From Solirubrum sp044628455 (lineage in GTDB: Bacteria > Bacteroidota > Bacteroidia > Cytophagales > Hymenobacteraceae): 64,000 bases of DNA. Under the pieces are notes generated by a model, which had not been told where the DNA came from, did no database searches, and was given only the letters and a program-made list of their open reading frames with translations. The stretch covers positions 372,001 to 436,000 of the forward strand of contig NZ_JBIYZW010000001.1 of NCBI RefSeq assembly GCF_044628455.1, given 5' to 3'. The position numbers were made by a program, and so were the translations under genes. This document shows positions 17,766 to 26,140 of the stretch, in pieces. The first letter of the stretch is position 1. The number at the start of each line of letters is the position of its first letter.

Positions 17766-20333
17766 ATGAAACAACTATTACTCTTGCTGCTGATCGGCTG
17801 CGGGCTCCGCAGCCACGCCGCCCAGCTCACCTTTCGCGTCGACATGCGCCAGCAGACGGTGAGTCCCGCCGGCGTGCACGTGGCGGGCAGCTTTCAGTCG
17901 GAGGCGGGCTTTCCGGCCGACTGGAACCCGGCCACCACGGCCCTGACCGACCCCGACAACGACGGCATTTACGAAGTGACGGTGACCGTGCCGGCGGGCA
18001 CGTACCTCTACAAGTTTGTGAACGGCAACGGCTGGCCCGGCGCCGAGCTGCCCCCGGCCGACTGCGGCGTGGCCGACGGCGGGGGCAACGTGAACCGGCA
18101 GGTAACCCTGGGCGCCACCGACCTGCGCCTGCCCGCCCCGGTGTTCAACGGCTGCACGCCCCAGGTGCGCTTTGCCGTGAACATGCGCGGGCAGACGGTT
18201 TCGCGCGCCGGGGTGCACGTGGTAGGCAGCTTCCAGACCCTGGCCGGCTACGGCAGCAACTGGAACCCCACGGCCATTCCGCTCAGCGACGCCAACGGCG
18301 ACCAGATCTACGAAGTACAGATTTCGCTGCCCGCCGGGGCCGTGTTCCAGTACCGCTTCGTGAACGGCAACACCCTGGCCGGGGCCGAGCCGGTGCCCGC
18401 CGCCTGCGGCACCGACGACGGCACCGGCACCCGGCAGCGCGTGCTCGACGCCACGGCCGCGGTAAACGCGCCGCCGGCGGTGTGCTTTGCCACCTGCACG
18501 CCCTGCGGCCCCTCGCTCACCAACTACGCCACCCACTGGTGGAACGACGCGGTGTTCTACGAGGTGTTCGTGCGCAGCTTCTACGACAGCAACGGCGACG
18601 GCCGCGGCGACTTCGCCGGGCTGATGCAGAAGCTCGACTACCTCAACGACGGCAACCCCACCACCAGCACCGACCTGGGCGTGACGGCCCTGTGGCTGAT
18701 GCCCATGATGGAGTCGCCCAGCTACCACGGCTACGACGTGACCAACTACAAGGCCACCGAGCCCGACTACGGCTCGATGGCCGACTTCGAGGCCCTGCTG
18801 GCCGCCGCCCACGCCCGCGGCATCAAGGTGATTGTGGATTTGGTGCTCAACCACACCTCCAGCCAGCACCCCTGGTTTACGCAGTCCACCAGCTCGACCA
18901 GCCCCTTCCGCAACTGGTACGTGTGGTCGGCCACCAACCCCGGCTTCCAGGGACCCTGGGGCCAGACGGTGTGGCACCGCCGCAGCAGCAGCTACTACTA
19001 CGGCATCTTCTTCGACGGCATGCCCGATTTGAACTGGAGCAACCCCAGCGTGAAGGCCGCCATGTGGGACGTGAGCCGCTTCTGGCTGCAGAAGGGCGTC
19101 GACGGCTACCGCCTCGATGCCATCAAGTACCTCGACGAGGACGGCACCCGCCTGGAAGACACGCCCGAGACCTTTGCCCTGCTCGAAGAATTTCACGACT
19201 CGGTGAAGGCTGTGAACCCCAACGCCTTTACCGTGGGCGAGGCCTGGTCGAACACCGCCGCTGTGGTGCCCTACGTGCTCAACGATCGGCTCGACGTGTG
19301 CTTTGAGTTCGACCTGGCCGCGGCTATCATCAACGGCGTGCGCTCGGGCAACCCCACGGGCCTGCGCAACCAGCTCAACACGGTGGAGCAAAGCTACCCC
19401 AAGCTGCAGTACGCCACCTTCCTCACCAACCACGACCAGAACCGCGTGCTGGGCGAGTTGGGCGGCAACCTGGCCCAGATGAAGCAGGCTGCGGCGCTGT
19501 ACCTGACCTTGCCCGGCGTGCCCTTCCTGTACTACGGCGAGGAAGTGGGCATGCTCGGCACCGGCCCCGACGAAGACAAGCGCAAGCCCATGCAGTGGAC
19601 GGCGGGCAGCCAGGCCGGCTTTACCAGCGGCACGCCCTGGCGCGGCGTCAACGGCAACTACGCGCAGTTCAACGTGGCTACCATGCAGGCCGACCCGGCC
19701 TCGCTGCTCAACCACTACAAGCAGCTGATCCGCCTGCGCACTACCCACGAGGCGCTGCGCAAGGGCTATTATCTGCCCGTGACGGCCTCGAACGCCGCGC
19801 TGCTGAGCTACGCCCGCGTGTACCAGCAGGAAGCCGTGGTGATGGTGTCGAACTTCGGGGCCGGCGCCGCGAGCAACCCGGCCCTCACGCTGAGCGTGTC
19901 GTCGCTGCCGGCGGGCGTGTACCAGGTTACGGAGCTGTACTCGGGCCAGGCTGCGGGCACCGTTACCCTCAACGGCCAGGGCGGATTCAGCGCCTGGAGC
20001 GTGGCGCTGCCGGCCCTGGGCGCCGATGAAACCTGGCTGCTGCGCCTGGCGCCCCAGGCCCCCACGGCCACCAGGCCCGGTCAGCCGCTGCTGGCCCTGA
20101 ACCTGTACCCCAACCCGGCCGCCGACCAGGTGAGCGTGGAGCTGACCCAGGAAACCGGCGCAGCCCGCAGCGAGCTGCGCGTGTACGACCTGCAGGGCCG
20201 GCTGGTGCAAACCACCCGCTTCGCCGGCCGCCGGCACCTGCTCGACACCAGCCGCTGGGCGCGCGGCACTTACTTCGTGCGCATTCAGTCGGGCGCGGCC
20301 GTGGCCACGCAGCGGCTGGTGGTTACGCGCTAG
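17766..20333 (+). CDS. T9SS-secreted GH13 alpha-amylase with two N-terminal starch-binding-like domains
   Basis: Extracellular amylase of 855 residues; the ATG at 17766 opens a signal peptide (LLLLLLIGCGLRSHAAQ). Two repeated ~105-residue domains follow (FRVDMRQQTVSPAGVHVAGSF ... LYKFVNGN and FAVNMRGQTVSRAGVHVVGSF ... YRFVNGN), resembling CBM48/CBM20-like or SusE/SusF-type starch-binding modules. The GH13 barrel (~255-710) has Asp451 (GYRLDAIKY), Glu492 (VGEAW) and Asp557 (TNHDQN). A T9SS type A sorting domain (LNLYPNPAADQVSVEL ... RLVVTR) ends the protein. It can act outside the cell and feed the SusCD importer; its binding modules may compensate for the absence of SusE/SusF genes. Confidence 0.93.
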   Translation: MKQLLLLLLIGCGLRSHAAQLTFRVDMRQQTVSPAGVHVAGSFQSEAGFPADWNPATTALTDPDNDGIYEVTVTVPAGTYLYKFVNGNGWPGAELPPADCGVADGGGNVNRQVTLGATDLRLPAPVFNGCTPQVRFAVNMRGQTVSRAGVHVVGSFQTLAGYGSNWNPTAIPLSDANGDQIYEVQISLPAGAVFQYRFVNGNTLAGAEPVPAACGTDDGTGTRQRVLDATAAVNAPPAVCFATCTPCGPSLTNYATHWWNDAVFYEVFVRSFYDSNGDGRGDFAGLMQKLDYLNDGNPTTSTDLGVTALWLMPMMESPSYHGYDVTNYKATEPDYGSMADFEALLAAAHARGIKVIVDLVLNHTSSQHPWFTQSTSSTSPFRNWYVWSATNPGFQGPWGQTVWHRRSSSYYYGIFFDGMPDLNWSNPSVKAAMWDVSRFWLQKGVDGYRLDAIKYLDEDGTRLEDTPETFALLEEFHDSVKAVNPNAFTVGEAWSNTAAVVPYVLNDRLDVCFEFDLAAAIINGVRSGNPTGLRNQLNTVEQSYPKLQYATFLTNHDQNRVLGELGGNLAQMKQAAALYLTLPGVPFLYYGEEVGMLGTGPDEDKRKPMQWTAGSQAGFTSGTPWRGVNGNYAQFNVATMQADPASLLNHYKQLIRLRTTHEALRKGYYLPVTASNAALLSYARVYQQEAVVMVSNFGAGAASNPALTLSVSSLPAGVYQVTELYSGQAAGTVTLNGQGGFSAWSVALPALGADETWLLRLAPQAPTATRPGQPLLALNLYPNPAADQVSVELTQETGAARSELRVYDLQGRLVQTTRFAGRRHLLDTSRWARGTYFVRIQSGAAVATQRLVVTR

Positions 20334-20353
20334 CCGCGCCGCCATTTGCCACG

Positions 20354-20394
20354 CAAGGCGTCCGGCCGGGCTTGCTGCTCGGCCGGACGCTTTG
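20354..20394 (+). terminator. Hairpin terminator after the starch locus
   Basis: A perfect 11-bp stem (20358-20368 with 20380-20390), extendable by four further pairs including one G-U, closes an 11-nt loop just after the amylase stop. It is followed by TTTG, giving only a short U-tract. Also positioned to act on the small minus-strand ORF that ends at 20409. Confidence 0.7.
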
Positions 20395-20408
20395 CTTTGG
20401 CGGGCGGC

Positions 20409-20522
20409 CTACAGAAACTTTTCGGCCAGCCAGATCAGCAGCAGCGCGGCCAGCAAAGTCAGGATGACGTATTTGGATTTGGTGGGCGGCACCAGCCGCG
20501 GCGGGCGTTGAGGACGATGCAT
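20409..20522 (-). CDS. Putative 37-residue single-pass membrane protein
   Basis: Small ORF with a basic, Pro-rich N-terminus (MHRPQRPPRLVPPTKSK) and one strong membrane helix (YVILTLLAALLLIWLAEKFL) reaching the C-terminus. This positive-inside, tail-anchored pattern is unlike a random shadow reading frame. It ends next to a hairpin at 20354-20394 that could serve as its terminator. Function unknown; the call rests only on composition and position. Confidence 0.5.
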   Translation of the reverse strand: MHRPQRPPRLVPPTKSKYVILTLLAALLLIWLAEKFL

Positions 20523-20696
20523 AACCAAAGCGTGGGGAAAGGTGCCGGGTGAAGGCGACCCGACTTTTACGGCGGATGGGGGAGGCGGGATTAGGCGGTA
20601 AGGCAGGGGCCCGGTTCCGGGCAAGCTGGAGCAATAATGGAAACTGCCGGCTTTGTGCGTCCTTTGCGGGCCCGTTTTCCACCCAGCTGCGCGCCT

Positions 20697-21488
20697 ATGC
20701 CGCCCGATGTCCCCGCCCTGAGAACCGTCAACGTGACGCGCTACGTCACGCCGCTGCGCGAAGGCGGCTCCCTGCCGGCCCTGGTTGAGGCCGACGATGA
20801 CTTCCTGTACGTGGTCAAGTTTCGCGGCGCGGGCCAGGGCGCCAAGGCCCTGATTGCCGAGCTGGTGGTGGGCGAGCTGGCCCGCGCCCTGGGGCTGCGC
20901 GTGCCCGAGCTGGTGTTCGTGCAGCTCGACGAAGCCTTCGGCCGCACCGAGCCCGACGAGGAAATCCAGGACTTGCTGCGGGCCAGTGAGGGGCTGAACC
21001 TGGCTCTGCACTACCTCTCGGGCGCCAGCACCTACGACCCGCTGGTGAGCGTGGTAGACGCGCGCCTGGCCTCGCAGGTCGTCTGGCTCGACGCGCTGAC
21101 CTTGAACGTGGACCGCACCGCCCGCAACACCAACATGCTGCTCTGGCACCGCGAGCTGTGGCTGATCGACCACGGCGCGGCGCTGTATGCGCACCACGCC
21201 GGGGCGGGCTGGGCCGCCCCCCGGCCGCGACCGTTTCCGCAGATCAAGGACCACGTGCTGCTGCCGCGCGCCACGGAGTTGGCGGCCGTCGACGCCGAGA
21301 GCCGGGCGCGCCTCACGCCCGAGCTGCTGCGCGCCATTGTGGCCCTGGTGCCCGATGCGTGGCTGACCGAGCCCGAAGTGCCCGCCGCTGAGCAGCGCCA
21401 GGCCTACGTGCAGTTCCTTACGGCCCGCCTGGCCGCATCCGAAACCTTTGTTCAGGAAGCCGACCATGCCCGACAAGCACTTGTTTGA
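20697..21488 (+). CDS. HipA-like kinase family protein (HipA_2 type)
   Basis: 263-residue protein; the ATG at 20697 is preferred over an upstream in-frame ATG at 20637 because family members begin just before TVNVTRYVTPLREGGSLPALVEADD. It has the shortened HipA-like kinase fold: a Lys-containing strand YVVKFRGAGQG, a helix AKALIAELVVGELARALGLRVPE, the catalytic-loop-like DALTLNVDRTARNTNMLLW and the DFG-equivalent LWLIDHGAALY. It overlaps the next gene by 23 bp. HipA_2/DUF3037 pairs recur in many bacteria, but their target is unknown; a toxin role should not be assumed. Confidence 0.82.
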   Translation: MPPDVPALRTVNVTRYVTPLREGGSLPALVEADDDFLYVVKFRGAGQGAKALIAELVVGELARALGLRVPELVFVQLDEAFGRTEPDEEIQDLLRASEGLNLALHYLSGASTYDPLVSVVDARLASQVVWLDALTLNVDRTARNTNMLLWHRELWLIDHGAALYAHHAGAGWAAPRPRPFPQIKDHVLLPRATELAAVDAESRARLTPELLRAIVALVPDAWLTEPEVPAAEQRQAYVQFLTARLAASETFVQEADHARQALV

Positions 21489-21852
21489 GTACGCCGTGCT
21501 GCGGGTAGTACCGCGCGTCGAGCGGGAGGAGTTCCTGAACGTGGGCGTGGTGCTGTACTGCCGCGACCAGGGCTTTCTGCAGTGCCGCTTCACCGTCGAC
21601 GAAGCCCGGCTGCGGGCCTTCGGCGGCGCGGGCCTTGCTGCCGACGAGCTGCGGGCGCGGCTGCGGGCCTTCGAGCGCATCTGCGCGGGGCGGCGTGAGG
21701 GCGGCCCCATCGGGCAGCTGGGCTTAGCCGAGCGGTTTCGCTGGCTCACGGCCACGCGCAGCACCGTGGTGCAAACCTCGCCCGTGCACCCCGGCCTCTG
21801 CGCCGACGCCGAAACCACCCTCAACCGCCTCTACGCCCAACTGGTAGAGTAG
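21466..21852 (+). CDS. DUF3037 family protein
   Basis: 128-residue protein starting at 21466, inside the end of the HipA-like gene (23-bp overlap, so the two are translationally coupled). The family signature FEYAVLRVVPRVEREEFLNVGVVLYC is present at the N-terminus. The function of DUF3037 is unknown. Its constant association with HipA-like kinases suggests a partner or substrate of the kinase. Confidence 0.85.
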   Translation: MPDKHLFEYAVLRVVPRVEREEFLNVGVVLYCRDQGFLQCRFTVDEARLRAFGGAGLAADELRARLRAFERICAGRREGGPIGQLGLAERFRWLTATRSTVVQTSPVHPGLCADAETTLNRLYAQLVE

Positions 21853-21971
21853 CGCCCCAGGCCGGCAACTCCTGTCGCGCTTCGAAGCCTGCGAAGGCAG
21901 GTGCTCGTCGGTGGCCCGGGTTGCCGACCTTTGCCAGCCGGCCCGGCGCATACCGCGGGCCGCCGACCGAT

Positions 21972-22946
21972 ATGAGCTTGTTAGAAGTGGTGGGCATCAG
22001 CCTGCAGGAGCGCGGCAGCCTGGCTTTGCACGAGGTGTCGTTTACCCAGCAGGCAGGCCGCCGGCTGGCCTTGGCCGGCGAAACCGGGGCCGGCAAAAGC
22101 AGCCTGCTCCAAACCGTTGCCGGGCTGATTCAACCCACCGCCGGCGAGGTGCGCTTCGATGGCCGCAAGGTGATTGGGCCGGCCGACAAGCTGGTGCCGG
22201 GCCACGCGGGCATTGCCTACCTGTCGCAGCAGTTCGAGCTGCCCAAGTTTTTGCGCGTCGAGCAGGTGCTGCGCTACGCCAACCGCCGGTCGGCCGCCGA
22301 AGCCGCCGCGCTGTTTCGTCTCTGCCGCATCGACCACCTGCTCACGCGCCCCACCAACGAGCTGTCGGGCGGCGAGCGGCAGCGCATTGCCCTGGCCCGG
22401 CTGCTGCTGGGCGCGCCCCGGCTGCTGCTGCTCGACGAGCCGTTCTCCAACCTGGACATGACGCACAAGGCGGAGCTGAAAGCCGTGCTCGACGACCTGG
22501 GCCAGCAGCTGGGCATCACCTGCCTGCTGGTCTCGCACGACCCGCTCGACACGCTGTCCTGGGCCGACGAAATCCTGGTGCTGCAGCGCGGGCGCCTGGT
22601 GCAGCAGGGGCCGCCCGAGCAGGTGTACCGCCAGCCGGTGAGTGCCTACGTCGCGGCGCTCTTCGGCGGCTACAGCCTGTTGACGGGAGCCGCGGCCCGC
22701 GCCCTGGCCGGCCCGGCACCGGGCAAGGACAGTCAGCTGCTCGTGCGCCCCGAGCAGCTGGTGCTGAACCCGGCCGCGGGTGGCTTGCCCGGCCAGGTGA
22801 CGCGGGTGCGCTTTTTCGGGCCCTACTCGGAGGTGGAAGTAGCCCTGCGCGCAACGAAGGTGGTGGCGCGCCACGCGGCGCCCGGGCTGGTGGCCGGCGA
22901 CGCCGTGCGTCTGGGGCTGGCCCCCGGCAGCGGCTGGTGGGTATAA
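21972..22946 (+). CDS. ABC transporter ATP-binding protein (FbpC/PotA-like, TOBE domain)
   Basis: 324-residue ABC ATPase starting at 21972 (MSLLEVVGIS). Walker A GETGAGKSS, Q-loop YLSQQFELP, signature LSGGERQR, Walker B LLLLDEPFSNLD and switch LVSHDP are all intact, followed by a C-terminal TOBE_2-like domain (LLVRPEQLVLNP ... VTRVRFFGPYSEVEVAL). This build is typical of ferric-iron, spermidine or sulfate importers. No permease or binding protein lies beside it, so the substrate cannot be named. Confidence 0.88.
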   Translation: MSLLEVVGISLQERGSLALHEVSFTQQAGRRLALAGETGAGKSSLLQTVAGLIQPTAGEVRFDGRKVIGPADKLVPGHAGIAYLSQQFELPKFLRVEQVLRYANRRSAAEAAALFRLCRIDHLLTRPTNELSGGERQRIALARLLLGAPRLLLLDEPFSNLDMTHKAELKAVLDDLGQQLGITCLLVSHDPLDTLSWADEILVLQRGRLVQQGPPEQVYRQPVSAYVAALFGGYSLLTGAAARALAGPAPGKDSQLLVRPEQLVLNPAAGGLPGQVTRVRFFGPYSEVEVALRATKVVARHAAPGLVAGDAVRLGLAPGSGWWV

Positions 22947-23158
22947 ATCCTGGGTGCGGTGGTCGTTGTCAGCGGTTAATCCCGGGCCGCCGCCGGGTTA
23001 CGCAAAACAAAATCCGCGTATCGCGCAGGTTAAATCCCGTAGTTATGGCGCCTCCCGGGGGCGGGCAGCTTCGTTTAAGCCAGCAGGGTCCGGCGCCGGA
23101 TGCGGCAACTAGGATGGTTTCAGGTGTGGGACCATCCGTGGCGACCGGCCCACGTTGC
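22947..23158 (+). other. Non-coding gap with possible structured RNA
   Basis: Most of a 480-bp gap (22947-23427). Apart from the terminator at 23159 it holds a small hairpin, GGATGGT pairing with ACCATCC around 23112-23138, and several GC-rich inverted segments. No convincing ORF, riboswitch core or promoter was recognised. The part after the terminator (23200-23427) shows nothing identifiable. Confidence 0.3.
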
Positions 23159-23194
23159 AACGCCCCAGTCGGCAGACGGCCGCTGGGGCGTTTT
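23159..23194 (+). terminator. Intrinsic terminator
   Basis: Perfect 10-bp stem (23159-23168 with 23183-23192), 14-nt loop, followed by TTTT. It lies about 210 bp downstream of the ABC ATPase stop, so either that mRNA has a long 3' tail or a separate short RNA ends here. Confidence 0.75.
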
Positions 23195-23427
23195 GCGTTT
23201 CAGCCCGGCCAACGACCCTGAAACGGAAAGTTTTCCCGCAGCTGCTGAGCTACATGGCGCGCCCGGGAAAATATAGTGAACTAACTATGAACCTAAGCGG
23301 CCGGGGAAGGCTTGACCTGTATGACCGGCAGTAGTGGTAGCGACACTGGTGACTGGGGCCGCGCCCGCGTGGCCTGTCCTACCTACCACGCGCGGCCCGC
23401 TGGGCGCGCTTTCCCCTGGCCTTCTCC

Positions 23428-23697
23428 ATGGCGTTCTACTACCAGCCATCGGCCGAGCTGCTGCTGGCCTTTGGCTTTGCCCGGTTTGCCTCGCCCGCGG
23501 GCCAAACCCGCTTCAGCCGCCCCAGTGAGTGCGGCCTGGAAACCCTGGTGCTCTACGACGACGGCGAGCTGACATTGCTGGAGGCCATCGACGGGCAGCT
23601 GCTCTACAGCTTTCAGGGCCGGGTGGCTTCCGAGGCCGAGTTTCGGGTGCTGCTGCGGCAGGTGAACTGGCCCGCCGAAGTGCTGGCTGCCCGCTGA
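23428..23697 (+). CDS. Hypothetical protein, 89 residues
   Basis: Starts at an ATG (MAFYYQPSAELLLAFGFARF) and has an acidic, soluble composition with no signal or membrane segment. Codon use matches the surrounding genes. It is first in a run of three small unknown genes (gaps of 28 and 41 bp), suggesting an operon. No family recognised. Confidence 0.6.
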   Translation: MAFYYQPSAELLLAFGFARFASPAGQTRFSRPSECGLETLVLYDDGELTLLEAIDGQLLYSFQGRVASEAEFRVLLRQVNWPAEVLAAR

Positions 23698-23725
23698 ATT
23701 TCCTTCCCTCTTTTTGCCTACGGTC

Positions 23726-24067
23726 ATGAATGATGCATACCTGCGAAGCCTGGGCTTTGCCTCGACTCACCCCGCGCACAGCGCCAGCCAGCCCACCTTC
23801 GACCTGGCCTGGCGCTACCAGCACGAGCGCGCGGCCCACGACGGCACGCCGCTGTTTATTGAGCACCCGCTGGGCGTCGACCGCTGCCGGCTGAGCGCCC
23901 TGCCGGCCCCGCTGGCCGCCCCCGACGTGTTTGCCAACCTGGCGCTGCACGACCGGCCGGGCCTGGAGTCGGCTATCGAAGCTTTCTATGCCGCCCACGG
24001 CGGCCCGGGCGAGCTGCTGCCGGTGTTCGAGCCCTACGTGTTCCGCCCGTACCGCCGGGCCCGCTAG
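23726..24067 (+). CDS. Hypothetical protein, 113 residues
   Basis: ATG at 23726 (MNDAYLRSLGFAS). Soluble, with YVFRPYRRAR at the C-terminus. It follows the 89-residue gene by 28 bp. The start MNDAYLRSLGF and the later segment DLAWRYQHERAAHDGTPLFIEHPLG do not match a family I can name. Confidence 0.6.
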   Translation: MNDAYLRSLGFASTHPAHSASQPTFDLAWRYQHERAAHDGTPLFIEHPLGVDRCRLSALPAPLAAPDVFANLALHDRPGLESAIEAFYAAHGGPGELLPVFEPYVFRPYRRAR

Positions 24068-24108
24068 GCGGCGGGCCGCTATTTCCGCTCACTCTGTTTC
24101 CTGTTTCC

Positions 24109-24396
24109 ATGAACCAAGATTTGCAGGCCAGCCTGGCCAACAACGCCAAAGAATGGCTGGCCCTTTCGCTTTCCATTTCCTCGGCCGAGAAGGTGGCTTT
24201 TGATAAAATTCACGACGGCTTTATGGCCACCTACGGCTCGGGCTTCATGGCGCACGTGTACCGGCAAACCCTGGAGCAGGCGCTGCAGAGCATGCCCGAC
24301 GTGGAGCGCAACAAGCTGCTGGTCAGCTTCCAGGAAGCCATGACGCGCGCCATCGACGAGCACTACGCCAGCGCCCAGGGCCTGCGCCTCGACTAA
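24109..24396 (+). CDS. Hypothetical protein, 95 residues
   Basis: Helical, soluble protein (MNQDLQASLANNAKEWLALSLS ... EHYASAQGLRLD), 41 bp after the previous small gene and followed by a strong hairpin at 24424, which makes it the last gene of the small operon. No signal peptide and no family recognised. Confidence 0.65.
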   Translation: MNQDLQASLANNAKEWLALSLSISSAEKVAFDKIHDGFMATYGSGFMAHVYRQTLEQALQSMPDVERNKLLVSFQEAMTRAIDEHYASAQGLRLD

Positions 24397-24423
24397 GCCG
24401 GCTACCTCACCGCAAGCGTTCCG

Positions 24424-24455
24424 CGCCCGGCTTCGGCATTTGCCGAGGCCGGGCG
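24424..24455 (+). terminator. Terminator-like hairpin
   Basis: A 14-bp stem (24424-24437 with 24442-24455, one G-U pair) closes the tetraloop ATTT, followed by only two T residues. It separates the three small genes from the methyltransferase. Confidence 0.65.
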
Positions 24456-24574
24456 TTGCCGTGAGTGGCGGGGTGCGGCGGCCAGCTGGCGGGCATCCCG
24501 GCCCGGGCCGGGCCGTAGAAGGGGCGGCCGTCGGCTTGCTGCCGCAGGGCTGTTTGTTCACCCGCAACCAAGCT

Positions 24575-25180
24575 ATGTCGTCGTTTCTCGAGGAGTTTTT
24601 GCGCAACCCCGGCGTCGTGGGGTCGTTGGTGCCCAGCTCGCGCGAGCTGACCGAGCAGGTGATGGCGCCCATCGATTTCGCGCGCGCCCGCTGCATTGTG
24701 GAGTACGGCCCGGGCACGGGCGTTTTCACCGACGTGCTGCTGCAGCGCCGGCGGGCCGACACGGCGCTGGTGCTCGTTGAAGTGAACCGGCGCTTCTGCC
24801 GGCAGCTGCAGCAGCGCTACGCCGGGCAGCCCCGGGTGCACGTCATTCACGGCTCGGCCGACCAAACCGCCGACTACCTCGCCCGGCTGGGGCTGACGGG
24901 CACGGTGGACTACGTGGTGTGCGGGCTGCCGTTCTCGTCGCTGCCGCGGCGGCTGGGCTGGCGCATTCTGGAGCACACCCGGCAGCTGCTGCGGCCCCAG
25001 GGCCAGCTGATTCTGTTTCAGTACTCGCTGCGCAACCAGCGCGTGTTCGAGCGGCTGTTTCAGCCCCGGGGCCACGCGCACGTGCTGCTGAACCTGCCGC
25101 CCGCCCACGTGCTCACCTACGCCCCGCGCGCCGAGGCCCTGCCCGCCCGGCTGGCCGCGCGGCACGACGAAGCCGCCTGA
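24575..25180 (+). CDS. SAM-dependent methyltransferase (rRNA adenine/phospholipid methyltransferase-like)
   Basis: 201-residue class I methyltransferase. The ATG at 24575 (MSSFLEEFLRNPGVVGSLVPSS) is chosen; this N-terminus, with SLVPSSR just before motif I, is typical of PmtA-like phospholipid N-methyltransferases and RrmA-related proteins. Motif I is IVEYGPGTGVFT, acidic motif II is LVLVEVN, and motif IV is YVVCGLPFSSLP, the NLPF/GLPF-like catalytic loop. Acceptor uncertain: phosphatidylethanolamine is the best guess from family resemblance. Confidence 0.75.
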   Translation: MSSFLEEFLRNPGVVGSLVPSSRELTEQVMAPIDFARARCIVEYGPGTGVFTDVLLQRRRADTALVLVEVNRRFCRQLQQRYAGQPRVHVIHGSADQTADYLARLGLTGTVDYVVCGLPFSSLPRRLGWRILEHTRQLLRPQGQLILFQYSLRNQRVFERLFQPRGHAHVLLNLPPAHVLTYAPRAEALPARLAARHDEAA

Positions 25181-25214
25181 GGGCCGTGGCCCGGCGACGC
25201 TAACCCCGGGCGGT

Positions 25215-25222
25215 TATATTTG
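25215..25222 (+). promoter_or_regulatory. Bacteroidota -7 box upstream of the acetoacetyl-CoA reductase
   Basis: TATATTTG at 25215-25222 is a perfect TAnnTTTG element in the 153-bp gap before the reductase, predicting a leader of about 105 nt. No good -33 element was found. Confidence 0.5.
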
Positions 25223-25333
25223 CCCGCAGCCGGTAGTCGGCCGGGCCGCAAGGGACACCAGGCCGGGGCCCGGCTCCCGGGGCGCCGCAGTTGCCCCACG
25301 CGCCGTCGTTTTTCGCCATACTTTTTTACTTGA

Positions 25334-26080
25334 ATGAACCAGGACAGCAAGCGGGTTGCACTCATCACGGGCAGCACGGGCGGTATCGGCACGGCCTTGT
25401 GCCGCAAACTCAGCGAAGAAGGCTACCGCGTGGTGGGCAACTTCCGCAACCAGCAGAAAGCCCAGCAGCTGCAGGCCGAGCTGGCCGCCGACGGCCACGA
25501 CATTGAGCTGGCCCACGGCGACGTGGCCGACTTCGAGGCGGTGGGGGCCATGGTGCGCGACGTGGAGGAGCACATCGGGCCGATTGACATCCTGATCAAC
25601 AACGCCGGCATCACGCGTGACACTTCGTTTGTGAAGATGAGCAAGGCCGACTGGGACGCGGTGCTCAACACCAACCTGAACAGCGTGTTCAACTGCACCC
25701 GCCACGTCATCAACGGCATGGTGGAGCGGCGCTACGGGCGCATCATCAACATCTCGTCGATTAACGCGCAGAAGGGCCAGTACGGGCAAACCAACTACTC
25801 CACGGCCAAGGCCGGTATGCACGGCTTCACCAAGTCGCTGGCCCTGGAAGTGGCCCGCTACGGCATCACGGTGAACACCATCTCGCCGGGTTACATTGCC
25901 ACCGACATGGTGATGGCCGTGCCCGAAAACATCCGGGAGAAAATCGTGGCCCAGATTCCGGTGGGCCGCCTGGGAGGACCGGTGGAAATTGCCGAGGCCG
26001 TGGCCTTCCTCATTTCCGACAAAAGCGGCTTCATCACCGGCTCGAACTTCGCCATCAACGGCGGGCAGCACATGTCGTAA
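25334..26080 (+). CDS. phaB: Acetoacetyl-CoA reductase (SDR family)
   Basis: 248-residue NADPH-dependent short-chain dehydrogenase that reduces acetoacetyl-CoA to (R)-3-hydroxybutyryl-CoA in polyhydroxyalkanoate metabolism. Cofactor motif TGSTGGIG, structural NNAG, catalytic Ser in INISSINAQKGQ, and YSTAKAG with catalytic Tyr/Lys are present. The segment NAQKGQYGQTNYSTAKAGMHGFTK is highly characteristic of PhaB. No PHA synthase lies nearby, although a MaoC-type hydratase occurs at 43833. FabG-type 3-oxoacyl reductase is the alternative. Confidence 0.88.
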   Translation: MNQDSKRVALITGSTGGIGTALCRKLSEEGYRVVGNFRNQQKAQQLQAELAADGHDIELAHGDVADFEAVGAMVRDVEEHIGPIDILINNAGITRDTSFVKMSKADWDAVLNTNLNSVFNCTRHVINGMVERRYGRIINISSINAQKGQYGQTNYSTAKAGMHGFTKSLALEVARYGITVNTISPGYIATDMVMAVPENIREKIVAQIPVGRLGGPVEIAEAVAFLISDKSGFITGSNFAINGGQHMS

Positions 26081-26140
26081 GCCAGCCGCCCGCTTTTTCC
26101 TGACTGCCCGGCCGCCGGGCACCCTTCGCTTACTACGCCT

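Noticed and set aside
20697..21488. HipBA toxin-antitoxin module
   Set aside because: No HipB-type DNA-binding gene is adjacent and the kinase is of the short HipA_2 type; the partner is DUF3037. A toxin role cannot be claimed.
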